Positions 27,498-38,097 of a stretch of 64,000 nt of DNA are shown one piece after another (positions within the stretch are counted from its first letter, which is position 1; every line of letters starts with the position of its first letter). The DNA is taken from the NCBI RefSeq assembly GCF_003584645.1, contig NZ_AP017928.1, positions 3,758,395-3,822,394 on the forward strand, given 5' to 3'. The notes below the pieces were generated by a model. That model ran no database searches and was not told the origin of the DNA. It worked only from the letters and a program-made list of their open reading frames with translations. A program made the translations under genes and the position numbers. The stretch comes from Methylocaldum marinum (lineage in GTDB: Bacteria; Pseudomonadota; Gammaproteobacteria; Methylococcales; Methylococcaceae).

Positions 27498-29744
27498 ATG
27501 AGCAATCCTATCCCGCTGGTGCTGGGATGGTTACGGCGCGCGCGAGTGCCGCTTCTGATCGCGTTCAGCGGTTTGCTGCTCAGCCTCATACCCGTTCTGG
27601 CACAATTCGGCGAACGATTCGATTTCGGCCTGCTTTACCGCCTGAGGGGCGCGGAAAGTCCACCCGGAGAAATCGTGATCGTGGGCATCGATCACGAGTC
27701 CGCGCTGCGCCTGCAGGCGCCCAACGATCCCCAGTCATGGCCGCGCAGGCTCAACGCGAGGGTAATTCGCAATGTCCAGGCGTCCGGCGCCGAACTGCTC
27801 GCGTTCAATGTCTTTTTTTTCAGCCCGGCGTCCGATCCCGACGACGACCGGGACATGGCCGACGCGATGCAACGCATGGGGCGCGTCGTGCTGACCGATT
27901 ACGTCAAGCCCCGGCAGGTTTCTGCGGGCATATACCTGGAATCGGTGGTGCATTCCACCGAACAATTGACCGATGCGGCCCTGGCCACGGCACCGTTCCT
28001 CCTGCCCAAGGACGACTACGGCATGAACCAGTTTCTCTCCTTCTTCGGGGGAGAAAGCCAGGCGACCTTGCCCGCCCGGCTGCTGCTGGCCTACGCCCTG
28101 CTCACGGCCCGCGACGACCTGCTCGGCGTTTTCGGCGATGTGGCGCCGGAAGCGACCGATTTCCTCAGGAAGGAAACGAGCGAACGGGAGCAGTTCGACG
28201 CCTTGCAGCGCGAGCTTACCGTACTCCTGCAATCCCGATCCGATTTGCTGCCCGCCCTCGAGAGCAGCCTCCAGCAAAGACCGATGTCCGAAAGAACGCG
28301 CCTCATGCTGCGCGCCCTGTTTCGCGTTCATGCCAGCGGGCGGCCGCGTTACTTCAGCCATTACGGTCCCGCCCGCACCTTTCCCACCATACCGTTCTAT
28401 AAACTCGTCGACTCCCCGTCCGAACAACTGATGACGGCGCTTCGCGGCAAAATCGTCCTGATCGGATATCTCGAGGATTTTCAGCCCGAATATACCGAAG
28501 GGCTGTTCCAGTCGCCCTATTCCACGATCAGTTCGGTCGAACTGACGGCGACCGCCCTGGCCAACCTGCTCGAAGACAAATCGGTGCGGCCCTTGCTTAC
28601 GCCGCTGGAAGAACTCGCCTGGCTGTTCTCCTGGGGACTCGTCCTGGGTTGCTGCGCGCAACTGCTCTCGGTGAAAAAGGCGCTGCTCTCGATTGCGGTG
28701 CTGAGCGGCGGATATTTGTCGACGGCATGGGGACTGTTCCTCGCCGAAGGATTTTGGCTGCCGCTCTTCATCCCGCTGATCTGGCACGCGCCGGCCGCCC
28801 TGCTGAGCAGCATGCTGATCAACCATTGGCGGCGAGTCCGGCGCGAAGAAAAAATACACTCGGTGATCGAGCGCTTCATTCCCGTGGACGTTTTCAGCCA
28901 CCTGACCCGGGATGAAGACATCAAAGCATTGCCCTCGTACGGGCGTTTGACCCATGGCATTTGCCTCGCCACCGACGCCGGGCGATACTCGGCCCTGGCC
29001 GAAACCATGGAACCCATGGCACTCGCTGACCTGATGAACGAATACTACCGGGTCATCTTCCAACCCGTGGCGAGGCACGGCGGATGGATTTCCGACGTCA
29101 TCGGGGACGCCATGCTGGCGATCTGGATCACCGAAGGGAACGATCCCAAAACACGGTGCAACGTGTTGCAGGCCGCGCTCGAAATCCAGCAGGCCGTGCG
29201 CCGCTTCGAGCAGCACCATCAAATCTGCTTTCCGGTACGCATAGGGATACACTGCGGCGATCTCCGCATCGGCTATATCGGCACCGACAGCCGCGGCGAG
29301 ATCCGGGCGGTCGGCGACACAGTCAACATCGCGGCGCGCCTGGAAGCCTTAAACAAGGTACTCGGTACCGAAATCCTGGTATCGGAAGCCGTGCTGCAGG
29401 GACTCGAGGAAAACCGGGCCCGGCGGCTGGGCCAATTTCTTCTGGCCGGGAAAACCCGGCCGGTATCCGTAGCCCAATTGGTGTCCGCCGAGGCAGTGGA
29501 AATGGGCCACTGGTGCGAGGTCAACCACCGGTTTCAGACTGCCCTCGACCACTTCCAGGAAGAACGATGGCTGGAAGCTTATGCCGCTTTCAGCCAGCTT
29601 GTTCTACAATTACCCGAAGACGGACCGATCCGATTTTATTTGAAAACATGCGAGGCGCGTCTCAGGGGGGGACTTGCGGCTGGCGATCAGCCGCTCGGCA
29701 TTCGTGTTGAAAAATCGGACTCGGCCCGTCCGCTAACCAAATGA
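27498..29744 (+). CDS. CHASE2-domain adenylate/guanylate cyclase
   Basis: 748 residues from the ATG at 27498, chosen because the first membrane helix (VPLLIAFSGLLLSLIPVLAQF) then lies at the N-terminus. The extracytoplasmic CHASE2 sensor spans about residues 40-335 (IVIVGIDHESALRLQ, then GKIVLIGYLEDFQPEYTEGLFQSPYSTISSVELTATALANLL). Three further helices at about 350-435 precede a class III cyclase domain (about 490-650) with ICLATDAGRYSALAETMEP, WISDVIGDAMLAIW, IGIHCGDLRIGYIG and VGDTVNIAARLEALNKVLG. Both metal-binding Asp positions are present. It would make cAMP (or cGMP) in response to a periplasmic signal. A Crp/Fnr-type regulator is encoded at 60 kb, but no link is shown. Confidence 0.9.
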   Translation: MSNPIPLVLGWLRRARVPLLIAFSGLLLSLIPVLAQFGERFDFGLLYRLRGAESPPGEIVIVGIDHESALRLQAPNDPQSWPRRLNARVIRNVQASGAELLAFNVFFFSPASDPDDDRDMADAMQRMGRVVLTDYVKPRQVSAGIYLESVVHSTEQLTDAALATAPFLLPKDDYGMNQFLSFFGGESQATLPARLLLAYALLTARDDLLGVFGDVAPEATDFLRKETSEREQFDALQRELTVLLQSRSDLLPALESSLQQRPMSERTRLMLRALFRVHASGRPRYFSHYGPARTFPTIPFYKLVDSPSEQLMTALRGKIVLIGYLEDFQPEYTEGLFQSPYSTISSVELTATALANLLEDKSVRPLLTPLEELAWLFSWGLVLGCCAQLLSVKKALLSIAVLSGGYLSTAWGLFLAEGFWLPLFIPLIWHAPAALLSSMLINHWRRVRREEKIHSVIERFIPVDVFSHLTRDEDIKALPSYGRLTHGICLATDAGRYSALAETMEPMALADLMNEYYRVIFQPVARHGGWISDVIGDAMLAIWITEGNDPKTRCNVLQAALEIQQAVRRFEQHHQICFPVRIGIHCGDLRIGYIGTDSRGEIRAVGDTVNIAARLEALNKVLGTEILVSEAVLQGLEENRARRLGQFLLAGKTRPVSVAQLVSAEAVEMGHWCEVNHRFQTALDHFQEERWLEAYAAFSQLVLQLPEDGPIRFYLKTCEARLRGGLAAGDQPLGIRVEKSDSARPLTK

Positions 29745-30892
29745 CCTCGAATTGATCCGGCCGAATTCGAGTCCCTCCCCGACCGCTATACAGGCAAATG
29801 GAACAGGACTGACGCAGGACTGTTTTCGGACAAGTTCGCTGGGAGCGACCCTTTCAATCGCAAACGGCGTTTCCGGAAGCGCCGAAATTGCAGTTCCAAC
29901 GGCGAGCAGGCCTTAGAGCGTTTTTCATGTCGGTGTACGGACTCGTGTCGGGAAGGAAGACTGTAGGTCGGCAATCCCTTGCCGACAAAGCCCTTTGCCG
30001 AGCCGGAACGTCGGCAAAGGATTGCCGACCTACATATCGGGATCCCTTACACCGAATCGAAAAATACTCTAAGTCGGCCCCTCCATGTGTAAGCGGCCGC
30101 TTTGGCCGCGATCTTTCCGGTCGGAAAAATCGTCCTGGCGTTTGCAGCCTCGCGAGATGAGTTACTGATGCTCAAGAAAGTAAAGCCAAAAGAGCCCCCT
30201 CTCCCTCTGGGAGAGGGTTGGGGTGAGGGCGATTCGAATAGGACTTTACGTTACGCACAGTAAAGACCCGTGCCCGGCGGCAATGCCGCGGGACTTACGC
30301 ATTTTGCCCCTTCTCCCTCCGGGAGAAGCTTGGGATGAGGGGATCAAAAAGAAGGAACTCCCTATTTTTCAATCCCCTCACTAGCTAACCCTCGCTCCCG
30401 CCGCAGGGTGTCGTAGAAGGAGCAGTAGGATGCGGTGAGGCACGAACCGTATCGTTCGGGATTTTGCGCCCTTATCTTCAGGGAAAGGCATCGCAAAATC
30501 CCGCACCTCCGGAAGGGTGTAACAATTACACCTACCCCTCCGGAGGAAGCCGGCGGCGGCGATAAATGCGTGTCTCAACAAACAGCTTATCGCTGCCCAC
30601 AATCCCGGAAATGCGGGCACGGCTTTTGCTCAACCCGCTTACCGGGCGCGGCACGCGGGGTGCCGGGCAGGACAGCCCGGGAAGACCCGGACGCCAAGGA
30701 TGACATGGAGCGAACCACATCCTTGTGCCCTGGATGACGACATGACGGCCTGACTTAACGGCATTGGGGTGCCGTAGGCAGGATGCGCGAATAAGGCACG
30801 AAAATAATGCCTGGTTGCACCAGGCTGGGGGGGGGACCGGAGCCCATGCGAAAGTCCTTTGACAACAACTCAAACACACGTTTCGCAGCTCG
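29745..30892. other. 1.1-kb gene-free region with several repeats
   Basis: It contains AATCGCAAACGGCGTTTCCG (29857, a family also seen twice at 42183-42250), a REP pair at 29963-30033, and CCCTCTCCCTCTGGGAGAGG plus a degenerate second unit at 30199-30340. At 30505-30545 the inverted pieces CCTCCGGAAGGGTGTAA and ACCCCTCCGGAGGA occur. The last 100 bases should hold the promoter of the FecR-barrel gene, but no clear one is seen. Confidence 0.6.
29963..30033. repeat. REP pair (GTAG-headed)
   Basis: GTAGGTCGGCAATCCCTTGC and the inverted unit GGCAAAGGATTGCCGACCTA enclose a short spacer. Both arms are of the GGCAA type here, unlike the usual GGCAA plus GGGAA pairing. Confidence 0.9.
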
Positions 30893-33800
30893 ATGCAAAA
30901 ATCAGCCAAATTGTTTCTGACGATGATCGCCGTACTCCTCGTGAGCCGTCCCGGTATCGCGGCCACCTGCGAACAATGGGCCGCCCAGCTGGTTTCGGCA
31001 CAGGGCCAGGTCGAGATCCAGTCCTCGGGGAAACCGTCATGGACGCCGGTGGAAGACGAACAAACCTTCTGCCCCGGTGACCGAATCCGAACCCTGGTTC
31101 GCAGCCGCGCATCGCTGCTCCTGCCGAATCAAACCTACATCGCGCTCGATCAGCACACCGTCGTGGTTTTTTCCGATGTGAAGGCGGAAGCGCCGTCCTG
31201 GCTCGAACTGCTCGCCGGCGCCCTGTACGCCCGCAGCCGGACGCCCAAGCCGCTCGACATCCGAACCCCGTTCATCAACGCCGCCATCAAGGGCACCGAG
31301 TTCCTCATCAAGGCGGGACCCGAGGGCGGCCAGGTCACGGTCTTCGAAGGCGAGGTCGAGACCTCCAATACTAAGGGACAGGTCGTGCTCAAGGACGGCC
31401 AGACCGCCGTGGCCGCCCTCGGCGAGGCGCCGCGCCTGGCCCTGGATCTGCGGCCGGAAGACAGTGTCCAGTGGGCGCTTTATTTCCCGCCGCTGGTGGA
31501 TTACGCCGCCCTGCAGGCGCGCGTGCGCGACCCGCACGTCGCCGAAGCCCTCCGCCTTTATGCCGACGGCGACATCGTCGAAGCCCTGGCCGTGCTCGAT
31601 CGCGTGCCGGACGCGCGCCGCGATGTCGATTTCGCCGCCCTCTACGCCGGCCTGCTCCTGAGCGTGGGCCGGGTGGACGAAGCGGAACCGCTGCTGGCCG
31701 CCCAGGCCCGGGGGGCGAAAGCGCCTGCCGCCATCGACGCCTTGCGCGCGGTCATCGCCCTCGCCCGCAACCGGAAGCCGGAAGCGCTCGACCTCGCGAA
31801 TACGGCGGTGCAAACCGACCCCGCTGCGGCTTCGGGCTGGATGGCGCAATCCTATGCACGCCAGGCCGCATTCGATCTCGAAGGCGCGCTGGCCAGCATC
31901 GACCGCGCGGCCGCGCTCGATCGCGGCGATGCCCTGGTCGAAGCCCGCCGGGCCGAGCTCCTGGCCGGCCTGGGGCGCTGGTCCGATGCACGCAAGGCCG
32001 CCGAGCATGCGGTCCGGATCAACCCGCGCCATCCCCGCGCCCATGTCGTCTTGGGCTTCGTCGAACTCATGGACGGGGATGCCTCCGAAGCGCTGGCGAG
32101 CTTCGGGAAAGGCGCCGAGCTCGATTCCGCCGATCCCCTGGCCCGCTTCGGCTCGGGGCTGGCTCTGGTGCGCAAGGGCGAGCTGAAGGAGGGTACGGCG
32201 GCGATCGAGACCGCCGCCAGCCTCGACCCCGGCGACGCCCTGATCCGCAGCTATCTCGGCAAGGCTTATTACGAGCAGAAACGCAACGCAGTCGCCGAAA
32301 AGCAGTTCGACCTCGCCAAGACCTTCGATCCCAAGGACCCCACGCCCTGGTTCTACGAAGCGATCAAGAAGCAGACCGAAAACCGGCCGGTGGAAGCGTT
32401 CAAGGAACTGCAACGCGCGATCGAGCTGAACGACAACCGCGCGGTCTACCGTTCCAAGCTCGCTCTGGACGACGACCTCGCCGCCCGCAGCGCCGCCCTG
32501 GGACGCATCTACACCGATCTCGGCTTCGGCCAGCGCGCCGTGGTCGAAGGCTGGCGCTCGCTCAGCGTCGAGCCGGGCAATTATTCCGCGCACCGGCTGT
32601 TGGCCGATTCCTACTCGTCCCTGCCGCGGCACGAGATCGCCCGCGCTAGCGAAGTGCTGCAATCGCAGTTACTGCAGCCGATCAACACCACCCCGATACA
32701 GCCCCACCTAGCAGAAGGCCGGCTGCTGATTCCGGACGGCGCGGGGCCGTCGCGGCTTTCGTTCAACGAGTTCAACCCCATGTTCACCCGCGACCGCTTC
32801 AGCTTCCAGGCCTCCGGCATTGCGGGCAGCAACGACACCTTCGGGGAAGAGCTGGTGCATTCCGGGCTCTGGGACAACTTCTCCTACAGCCTTGGCCAGT
32901 TCCATTACGAGACCAACGGCTTCCGCAAGAACAACGACTTGCGCCAGGATATTTATAACGTCTTCGCCCAGGGCATGGTCAGCCCTAACTTGAGCATTCA
33001 GGCCGAATACCGGCACCGACATTTGGAGCATGGGGATTTGCTGTTCTACGGCAACCTGGAGACTTTCGACGATAGCTTTCGGCGCGAGGTAACCACCGAC
33101 AGCATTAGGACCGGCCTTCATTATTCGCCCACTGTAAATTCCGACGTCATTCTGTCGGCCAAGTACCTGGATTCTCTTCGGAATCACGTCGATGAAAACG
33201 GATCATACACCGCTAGTCAGCGCGGCTTCGCGGGCGAAGCCCAATATATCTACCGGCGCGACCCCTTCGATCTGATCTTGGGCGGTGGCCGCCGCGACAT
33301 TTCGGCTGATTTGTCAGATCCTTTCTCTGCCAAAGAGATTGCTTACGACATCCGCCACGGCAACGCTTATCTCTATTCCCATGTCCGCTTTCCGAGCACC
33401 ATGATCTGGACGCTTGGGATCAGCTACGACTTGTCCCGTAATCAATGGATCGGCGATTACGACCAGGTCAACCCAAAACTCGGGCTGATCTGGGAGGTTA
33501 CGCCCGATACAATCTTACGTCTCGCTGCATTCCGCACCTTTGATAGGGGTATCGACGAGGAGGACTCGACTATCGAGCCGACTCAGATCGCTGGGTTTAA
33601 CCAATTCTTTGATGGCGTTGCCGCCACGGATGCTAGGCGTTACGGCATCGGTCTGGATCACAAGTTTTCGTCCAGTCTCATGGTCGGCTTGGAAGCATCG
33701 TTGCGCGACGAAATTGTGCTTGTCCCGCGGCGCGTCAGTTTAGCTACGTCCAACTTTATCTCGCAACGGGAAGAAATACTCTATCGTGCTTACAACCACT

Positions 33801-34213
33801 GGGCAATTAACGATTACTTCGCTGCAAGCCTGGAATATCAGTTCGATACCTACGCAATCGACACTTTGACCATCTATAAGAACCATATCATCCCGCTCAG
33901 TTTGAGCTACTTCCATCCCTCCGGCCTGTCTAGTACCGTCACAGTGACCTATGTCAATCAGGAAGCCTTCGAAGGGAATGTCGAGTTTTTGAAAAATCAC
34001 GATGACAATCAGTTCGCGCTACTCGATTTTTCCCTGAAATATCGTTTACCCTATCGTTACGGCACGGCGGCATTTGTAGTAAAAAACCTGTTGGATCAGC
34101 GATTCGATTTTTTGGGCCAGAACGCCTTCAGCTTTCGAACGAGGCGCTTGGAAGAAACGCCTTTATTTATTCCGGAAAGGACGATGTTTTTTCAACTCAC
34201 ACTGGCATTTTGA
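30893..34213 (+). CDS. FecR-TPR-beta-barrel outer-membrane protein, copy 1
   Basis: 1106 residues. A signal peptide (KLFLTMIAVLLVSRPGIAA) is followed by a FecR-like domain at about 30-160 (LVSAQGQVEIQ, FCPGDRIRTLVRSRASLLLPNQT, INAAIKGTEFLIKAGPEGGQVTVFEGEV). A TPR solenoid fills about 210-620 (repeated ALASIDRAAALDRGDALVEA-like units). A C-terminal barrel of about 470 residues is rich in alternating strands and ends in Phe (FFQLTLAF), as outer-membrane proteins do. Periplasmic TPR plus barrel is the layout of exporters such as BcsC, PgaA and Slam. Two small exported-protein genes follow. I infer a secretion or surface-display pore. Nothing shows its substrate directly. No clear ribosome site precedes the ATG. 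Confidence 0.8.
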   Translation: MQKSAKLFLTMIAVLLVSRPGIAATCEQWAAQLVSAQGQVEIQSSGKPSWTPVEDEQTFCPGDRIRTLVRSRASLLLPNQTYIALDQHTVVVFSDVKAEAPSWLELLAGALYARSRTPKPLDIRTPFINAAIKGTEFLIKAGPEGGQVTVFEGEVETSNTKGQVVLKDGQTAVAALGEAPRLALDLRPEDSVQWALYFPPLVDYAALQARVRDPHVAEALRLYADGDIVEALAVLDRVPDARRDVDFAALYAGLLLSVGRVDEAEPLLAAQARGAKAPAAIDALRAVIALARNRKPEALDLANTAVQTDPAAASGWMAQSYARQAAFDLEGALASIDRAAALDRGDALVEARRAELLAGLGRWSDARKAAEHAVRINPRHPRAHVVLGFVELMDGDASEALASFGKGAELDSADPLARFGSGLALVRKGELKEGTAAIETAASLDPGDALIRSYLGKAYYEQKRNAVAEKQFDLAKTFDPKDPTPWFYEAIKKQTENRPVEAFKELQRAIELNDNRAVYRSKLALDDDLAARSAALGRIYTDLGFGQRAVVEGWRSLSVEPGNYSAHRLLADSYSSLPRHEIARASEVLQSQLLQPINTTPIQPHLAEGRLLIPDGAGPSRLSFNEFNPMFTRDRFSFQASGIAGSNDTFGEELVHSGLWDNFSYSLGQFHYETNGFRKNNDLRQDIYNVFAQGMVSPNLSIQAEYRHRHLEHGDLLFYGNLETFDDSFRREVTTDSIRTGLHYSPTVNSDVILSAKYLDSLRNHVDENGSYTASQRGFAGEAQYIYRRDPFDLILGGGRRDISADLSDPFSAKEIAYDIRHGNAYLYSHVRFPSTMIWTLGISYDLSRNQWIGDYDQVNPKLGLIWEVTPDTILRLAAFRTFDRGIDEEDSTIEPTQIAGFNQFFDGVAATDARRYGIGLDHKFSSSLMVGLEASLRDEIVLVPRRVSLATSNFISQREEILYRAYNHWAINDYFAASLEYQFDTYAIDTLTIYKNHIIPLSLSYFHPSGLSSTVTVTYVNQEAFEGNVEFLKNHDDNQFALLDFSLKYRLPYRYGTAAFVVKNLLDQRFDFLGQNAFSFRTRRLEETPLFIPERTMFFQLTLAF

Positions 34214-34261
34214 GGACTCCGTACAGATGTCCAGGAATGCACGTCAGACTGGGAGGAATAT

Positions 34262-34447
34262 ATGAGCGATCAGGCTTCACGACAACAGAAAACCAATGGG
34301 GCTTGGGAATTGGCTAAACGCCATAAAAAGAAGCTGGCAGCGGCCATCGCGGGCGGAGCTTTACTTGCCGCCACATCGATATGTGGTGTCAGTTGTCCGA
34401 AGGGCGAAAAACTTGCGCCTGGAAGTTTCAGTTGCATTCCATGCTAG
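34262..34447 (+). CDS. Small membrane or exported peptide with four-cysteine tail
   Basis: 61 residues, 48 nt after the barrel gene, with a strong GGGAGGAAT site before the ATG. A charged N-terminus (SDQASRQQKTNGAWELAKRHKKK) precedes one hydrophobic segment (LAAAIAGGALLAATSI) and a tail with pattern C-x3-C-P-x11-C-I-P-C that ends at the last residue. The same tail closes the secreted protein encoded at 42506-43141 and the broken gene at 34848-35462. The layout suggests a membrane-tethered or cleaved precursor whose Cys tail is exported. No family recognised. Confidence 0.7.
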   Translation: MSDQASRQQKTNGAWELAKRHKKKLAAAIAGGALLAATSICGVSCPKGEKLAPGSFSCIPC

Positions 34448-34456
34448 TGAACTGAA

Positions 34457-34483
34457 CGAAGGGTGCGCCACGCGCACCCTTCG
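34457..34483 (+). terminator. Hairpin after the Cys-tail peptide gene
   Basis: CGAAGGGTGCG and CGCACCCTTCG form a perfect 11-bp stem with a 5-nt loop, ten bases after the peptide stop codon. No T-run follows, so termination is probable but not certain. Confidence 0.6.
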
Positions 34484-34570
34484 CCTTGCCGCCGAATCCT
34501 CCCGCCGCTCCCCGCACCGTAAATCACCCACCCCAGCCTTACCCACCCGCTCTCTAAACTCCCCGATTTT

Positions 34571-34646
34571 ATAGGTCGGCCATCCCTTGCCGATGCGGAG
34601 CCGCGGCCCGGCGAACCGCTTCGTCGGCAAAGGCATGTCGACCTAT
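34571..34646. repeat. Degenerate REP pair
   Basis: ATAGGTCGGCCATCCCTTGC opens and GGCAAAGGCATGTCGACCTA closes the unit. Both arms carry mismatches relative to the consensus palindrome. Confidence 0.8.
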
Positions 34647-34663
34647 CACCATATCATCCACTA

Positions 34664-34720
34664 CCTACATAAAAATCATCTGCAGCCTACAAGCCTTTTT
34701 GCTGCCGTTTCGCGAAGATA
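34664..34720 (+). promoter_or_regulatory. 57-nt conserved upstream element, copy A
   Basis: Begins CCTACATAAAAATCAT and ends GCGAAGATA, with a central TACAAGCCTTTTTGC. It aligns without gaps to elements at 38203-38259 and 42310-42366. It lies about 130 nt before the broken secreted-protein gene. Likely a promoter or regulatory leader of this gene set. Confidence 0.55.
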
Positions 34721-34847
34721 CGCCGGCTAACGAGCGCCGAATGGGGCGAACCCCATGGTGTGAATCCGGCCCCGAACCCGCGGGCAAGACCCCGCGGCTC
34801 ACGGCGCGTCGAGCAACGGTTTCATCCATAGTCTTGGGAGCATTCGA

Positions 34848-35462
34848 ATGTTGGGAATTAAACGTCTTCAGATGTTGTTGGGATTGTTCACCCTCGCGAT
34901 CGCCCTGGCACCCGCCGCCGAGGCCGCGGACGGCGTCTGCGATATCCAGAGCCTGAAAGGCCGCTACGGCTTTCAGGCGTCCGGCCGCGTGGACGTGCCG
35001 GTCAAGGCGGGCGCCAGGGTCGATTTGGCCAAAACCGAGACCATCCACTTTGCCCAGGTGGGCACCCTGGAAGCGGACGGCGAAGGCAACGCCTAAATCA
35101 AAGTCACATCGACCGGCCATAACTCACCGCCCGCCACCTCCAAAAGCAGCGCCGTCTATACCGTCAACCCCGATTGCACCGGCACCATCCGCTACTTGCT
35201 GGGCGACCCCAAGGTCGACGCGGCCGAGAATGGTCCGGGCTATGCCTTCGTTCTCAAACCCGACGATACCTTCAGCTTCATCAGCACTATCACCAACATG
35301 GTTTTGACCGGCTCGGCGTGGCAAATTTTCGATGCCACCAGTGAACCAATTCCACGTAGTGCCGGCGACGGAGGGCTGCTCTATGCGGCAGCGCAATGCA
35401 GTCTTATTTGTCCGAACGGATACTGGTGGTCTATCGGAGCCTTTAGCTGCCTACCGTGTTGA
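34848..35462 (+). pseudogene. Secreted Cys-tail protein with in-frame TAA (paralogue of 42506-43141)
   Basis: GGGAGC precedes the ATG. A signal peptide (MLLGLFTLAIALAPAAEA) is followed by DGVCDIQSLKGRYGFQASGRV and KTETIHFAQVGTLEADGEGNA. A TAA then interrupts at 35094-35096. The same frame continues with AVYTVNPDCTGTIRYLLGD, GYAFVLKPDDTFSFI, VLTGSAWQIFDA and the tail C-x3-C-P-x11-C-L-P-C, ending after 204 codons. The intact paralogue has Trp at the stop position. The frame is otherwise conserved, so the damage is recent, or the codon is a sequencing error. Members of this family are not known to me functionally. Confidence 0.75.
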
Positions 35463-35513
35463 ACTGACCGGATCGGGAGGGTGCGCCACCCGCTCTCCAA
35501 CGCCACCGATTTT

Positions 35514-35966
35514 GTAGGTCGGCAATCCTTTGCCGACGTTAACCGGTCGGCCGGCGCTTTCGTCGGCAAGGGATTGCCGACCTACGACCGTGCCTCCCTG
35601 TAGGTCGGGAATCCTTTCCCGACGTCACCGCCCGGACAACCGCTTTCGTCGGCAAGGGATTGCCGACCTACGACCGTGCACCCTGTAGGTCGGGAATCCT
35701 TTCCCGACGCCGCGGCCCATTCGAGCGTCTGCGTCGGCAAGGGATTGCCGACCTACGACCGTGCCTCCTGGTCGGTCGGGAATCCTTTCCCGACACCGTG
35801 GCCCGGTCGAGCGTCTTTGTCGGCAAGGGATTGCCGACCGACGACCGTGCCGCATTGTAGGTCGGGAATCCTTTCCCGACGGCACCGCCCGATCCAGCGT
35901 CTGCGTCGGCAAAGGACTGCCGACCTACAACCGTGCCACCCTGTAGGTCGGGAATCCCATCGCGAC
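35514..35966. repeat. REP array, about ten palindromic units
   Basis: Units alternate between GTCGGCAATCCCTTGCCGAC-type and GTCGGGAATCCTTTCCCGAC-type palindromes, each headed by GTAG in one or the other direction, with linkers such as ACGACCGTGCACCCT and GCCCGGTCGAGCGTCT. It ends just before the RAYT gene. Confidence 0.95.
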
Positions 35967-36027
35967 ACAACGCGTCGGCATAAGCTCAATGTTCTATATT
36001 TCAACTACCACCGATTCATTTGATCTC

Positions 36028-36537
36028 ATGCCTCGCTATCGACGGTATTATCTTGCCGGCCACCCCGTCTTCGTTACCTTGGTCACCCAAGGCAGGAAGC
36101 CATGGCTCGCCGACGAAGTTTCCGTGCAGATTTTGCTCGCCTCCATGAGGTCGGTTAAAGCGATTTACCGCTATAGGCACCTGGCGCATGTCGTATTGCC
36201 GGACCACTTCCATTGGCTGTTCAAACCGGATGACGCGGTCCATGTTTCAAAGATCATTGCCGCCGTAAAGCGGGAAGTGACCTGGCGTTTCAAAGCCGTC
36301 GCCGGCCTGCCGGGCTCTTGGTGGCAGAACCGATTCTATGATCACATCGTTCGGGACCAGGACGATTTCGCCCGACATTTGGATTACATCCATTTCAATC
36401 CGGTCAAGCATGGGATTGCCCGGAATCCAGGGGCATATGCGCACTCCAGCTTCCATGAATGGCGGATGCGCGGCGCCTATCCCGAAGCTTGGGGCGCGAG
36501 CGAGCCGCCGTCGATCCGGGGAATGGATTTGGATTAG
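36028..36537 (+). CDS. REP-associated tyrosine transposase (RAYT)
   Basis: 169 residues from the ATG at 36028. The IS200/IS605-like Y1 fold is evident: MPRYRRYYLAGHPVFVTLVTQGRKPWL, LAHVVLPDHFHWLF with the His-x-His metal motif, KREVTWRF, WQNRFYDHIVRDQDDFARHLDYIHFNPVKHG with the catalytic Tyr region, and a C-terminal SSFHEW. Proteins of this group bind and cut REP sequences with a GTAG foot in E. coli. Here the gene is flanked on both sides by GTAG-headed REP arrays and so forms a REPtron. It probably generated or mobilised the repeats scattered over the right-hand 48 kb. Confidence 0.92.
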   Translation: MPRYRRYYLAGHPVFVTLVTQGRKPWLADEVSVQILLASMRSVKAIYRYRHLAHVVLPDHFHWLFKPDDAVHVSKIIAAVKREVTWRFKAVAGLPGSWWQNRFYDHIVRDQDDFARHLDYIHFNPVKHGIARNPGAYAHSSFHEWRMRGAYPEAWGASEPPSIRGMDLD

Positions 36538-36559
36538 AGAATGGTTGGGGAAAGGGTTT

Positions 36560-36772
36560 GTCGGCAAGGGATTGCCGACCTACGACAGAGCGCCTTGTAG
36601 GTCGGGAATCCTTTCCCGACGCCGCGGCCCATTCGAGCGTCTGCGTCGGCAAGGGATTGCCGACCTACGACCGTGCCTCCTGGTCGGTCGGGAATCCTTT
36701 CCCGACACCGTGGCCCGGTCGAGCGTCTTTGTCGGCAAGGGATTGCCGACCTACAACCGTGTCGCCTGGTAG
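36560..36772. repeat. REP array downstream of RAYT
   Basis: About five units with the same alternating GGCAA and GGGAA palindromes. The central part is nearly identical to 35640-35840. The last GTAG (36769-36772) is the insertion point of IS110 copy A. Confidence 0.93.
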
Positions 36773-36787
36773 ATACTGTTATCCGGG

Positions 36788-37958
<1,171 letters not shown>

Positions 37959-37991
37959 CCCTTCCGAACCACACGGAATTCATAATACAAG

Positions 37992-38097
37992 GTCGGGAAT
38001 CCTTTCCCGACGTCACCGCCCGGACAACCGCTTTCGTCGGCAAGGGATTGCCGACCTACAACCGTGTCGCCTGGTAGATCGGGAATCCTTTCCCGAC
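37992..38097. repeat. REP units flanking IS110 copy A
   Basis: The interrupted unit GTCGGGAATCCTTTCCCGAC resumes immediately after the element. A GGCAA-type palindrome and a further GTAG-ATCGGGAATCC unit follow. Confidence 0.93.

Noticed and set aside
27735-29252. 505-residue minus-strand open frame
   Set aside because: Shadow of the CHASE2 cyclase gene, which has clear domains on the plus strand.
31037-32662. 541-residue minus-strand open frame
   Set aside because: Antisense shadow of the GC-rich TPR region of barrel copy 1. A matching shadow exists in copy 2, as expected from the duplicated DNA.
34448-34847. Possible riboswitch upstream of the broken secreted gene
   Set aside because: The conserved 57-nt block is real, but it lacks the core boxes of riboswitches I know (c-di-GMP, cobalamin, TPP); reported only as an element of unknown type.
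35514-35966. Regular repeats and spacers resembling a CRISPR array
   Set aside because: The repeats are palindromes in alternating orientation, the spacers are similar to each other, and no cas genes are present. This is a REP array beside its RAYT.
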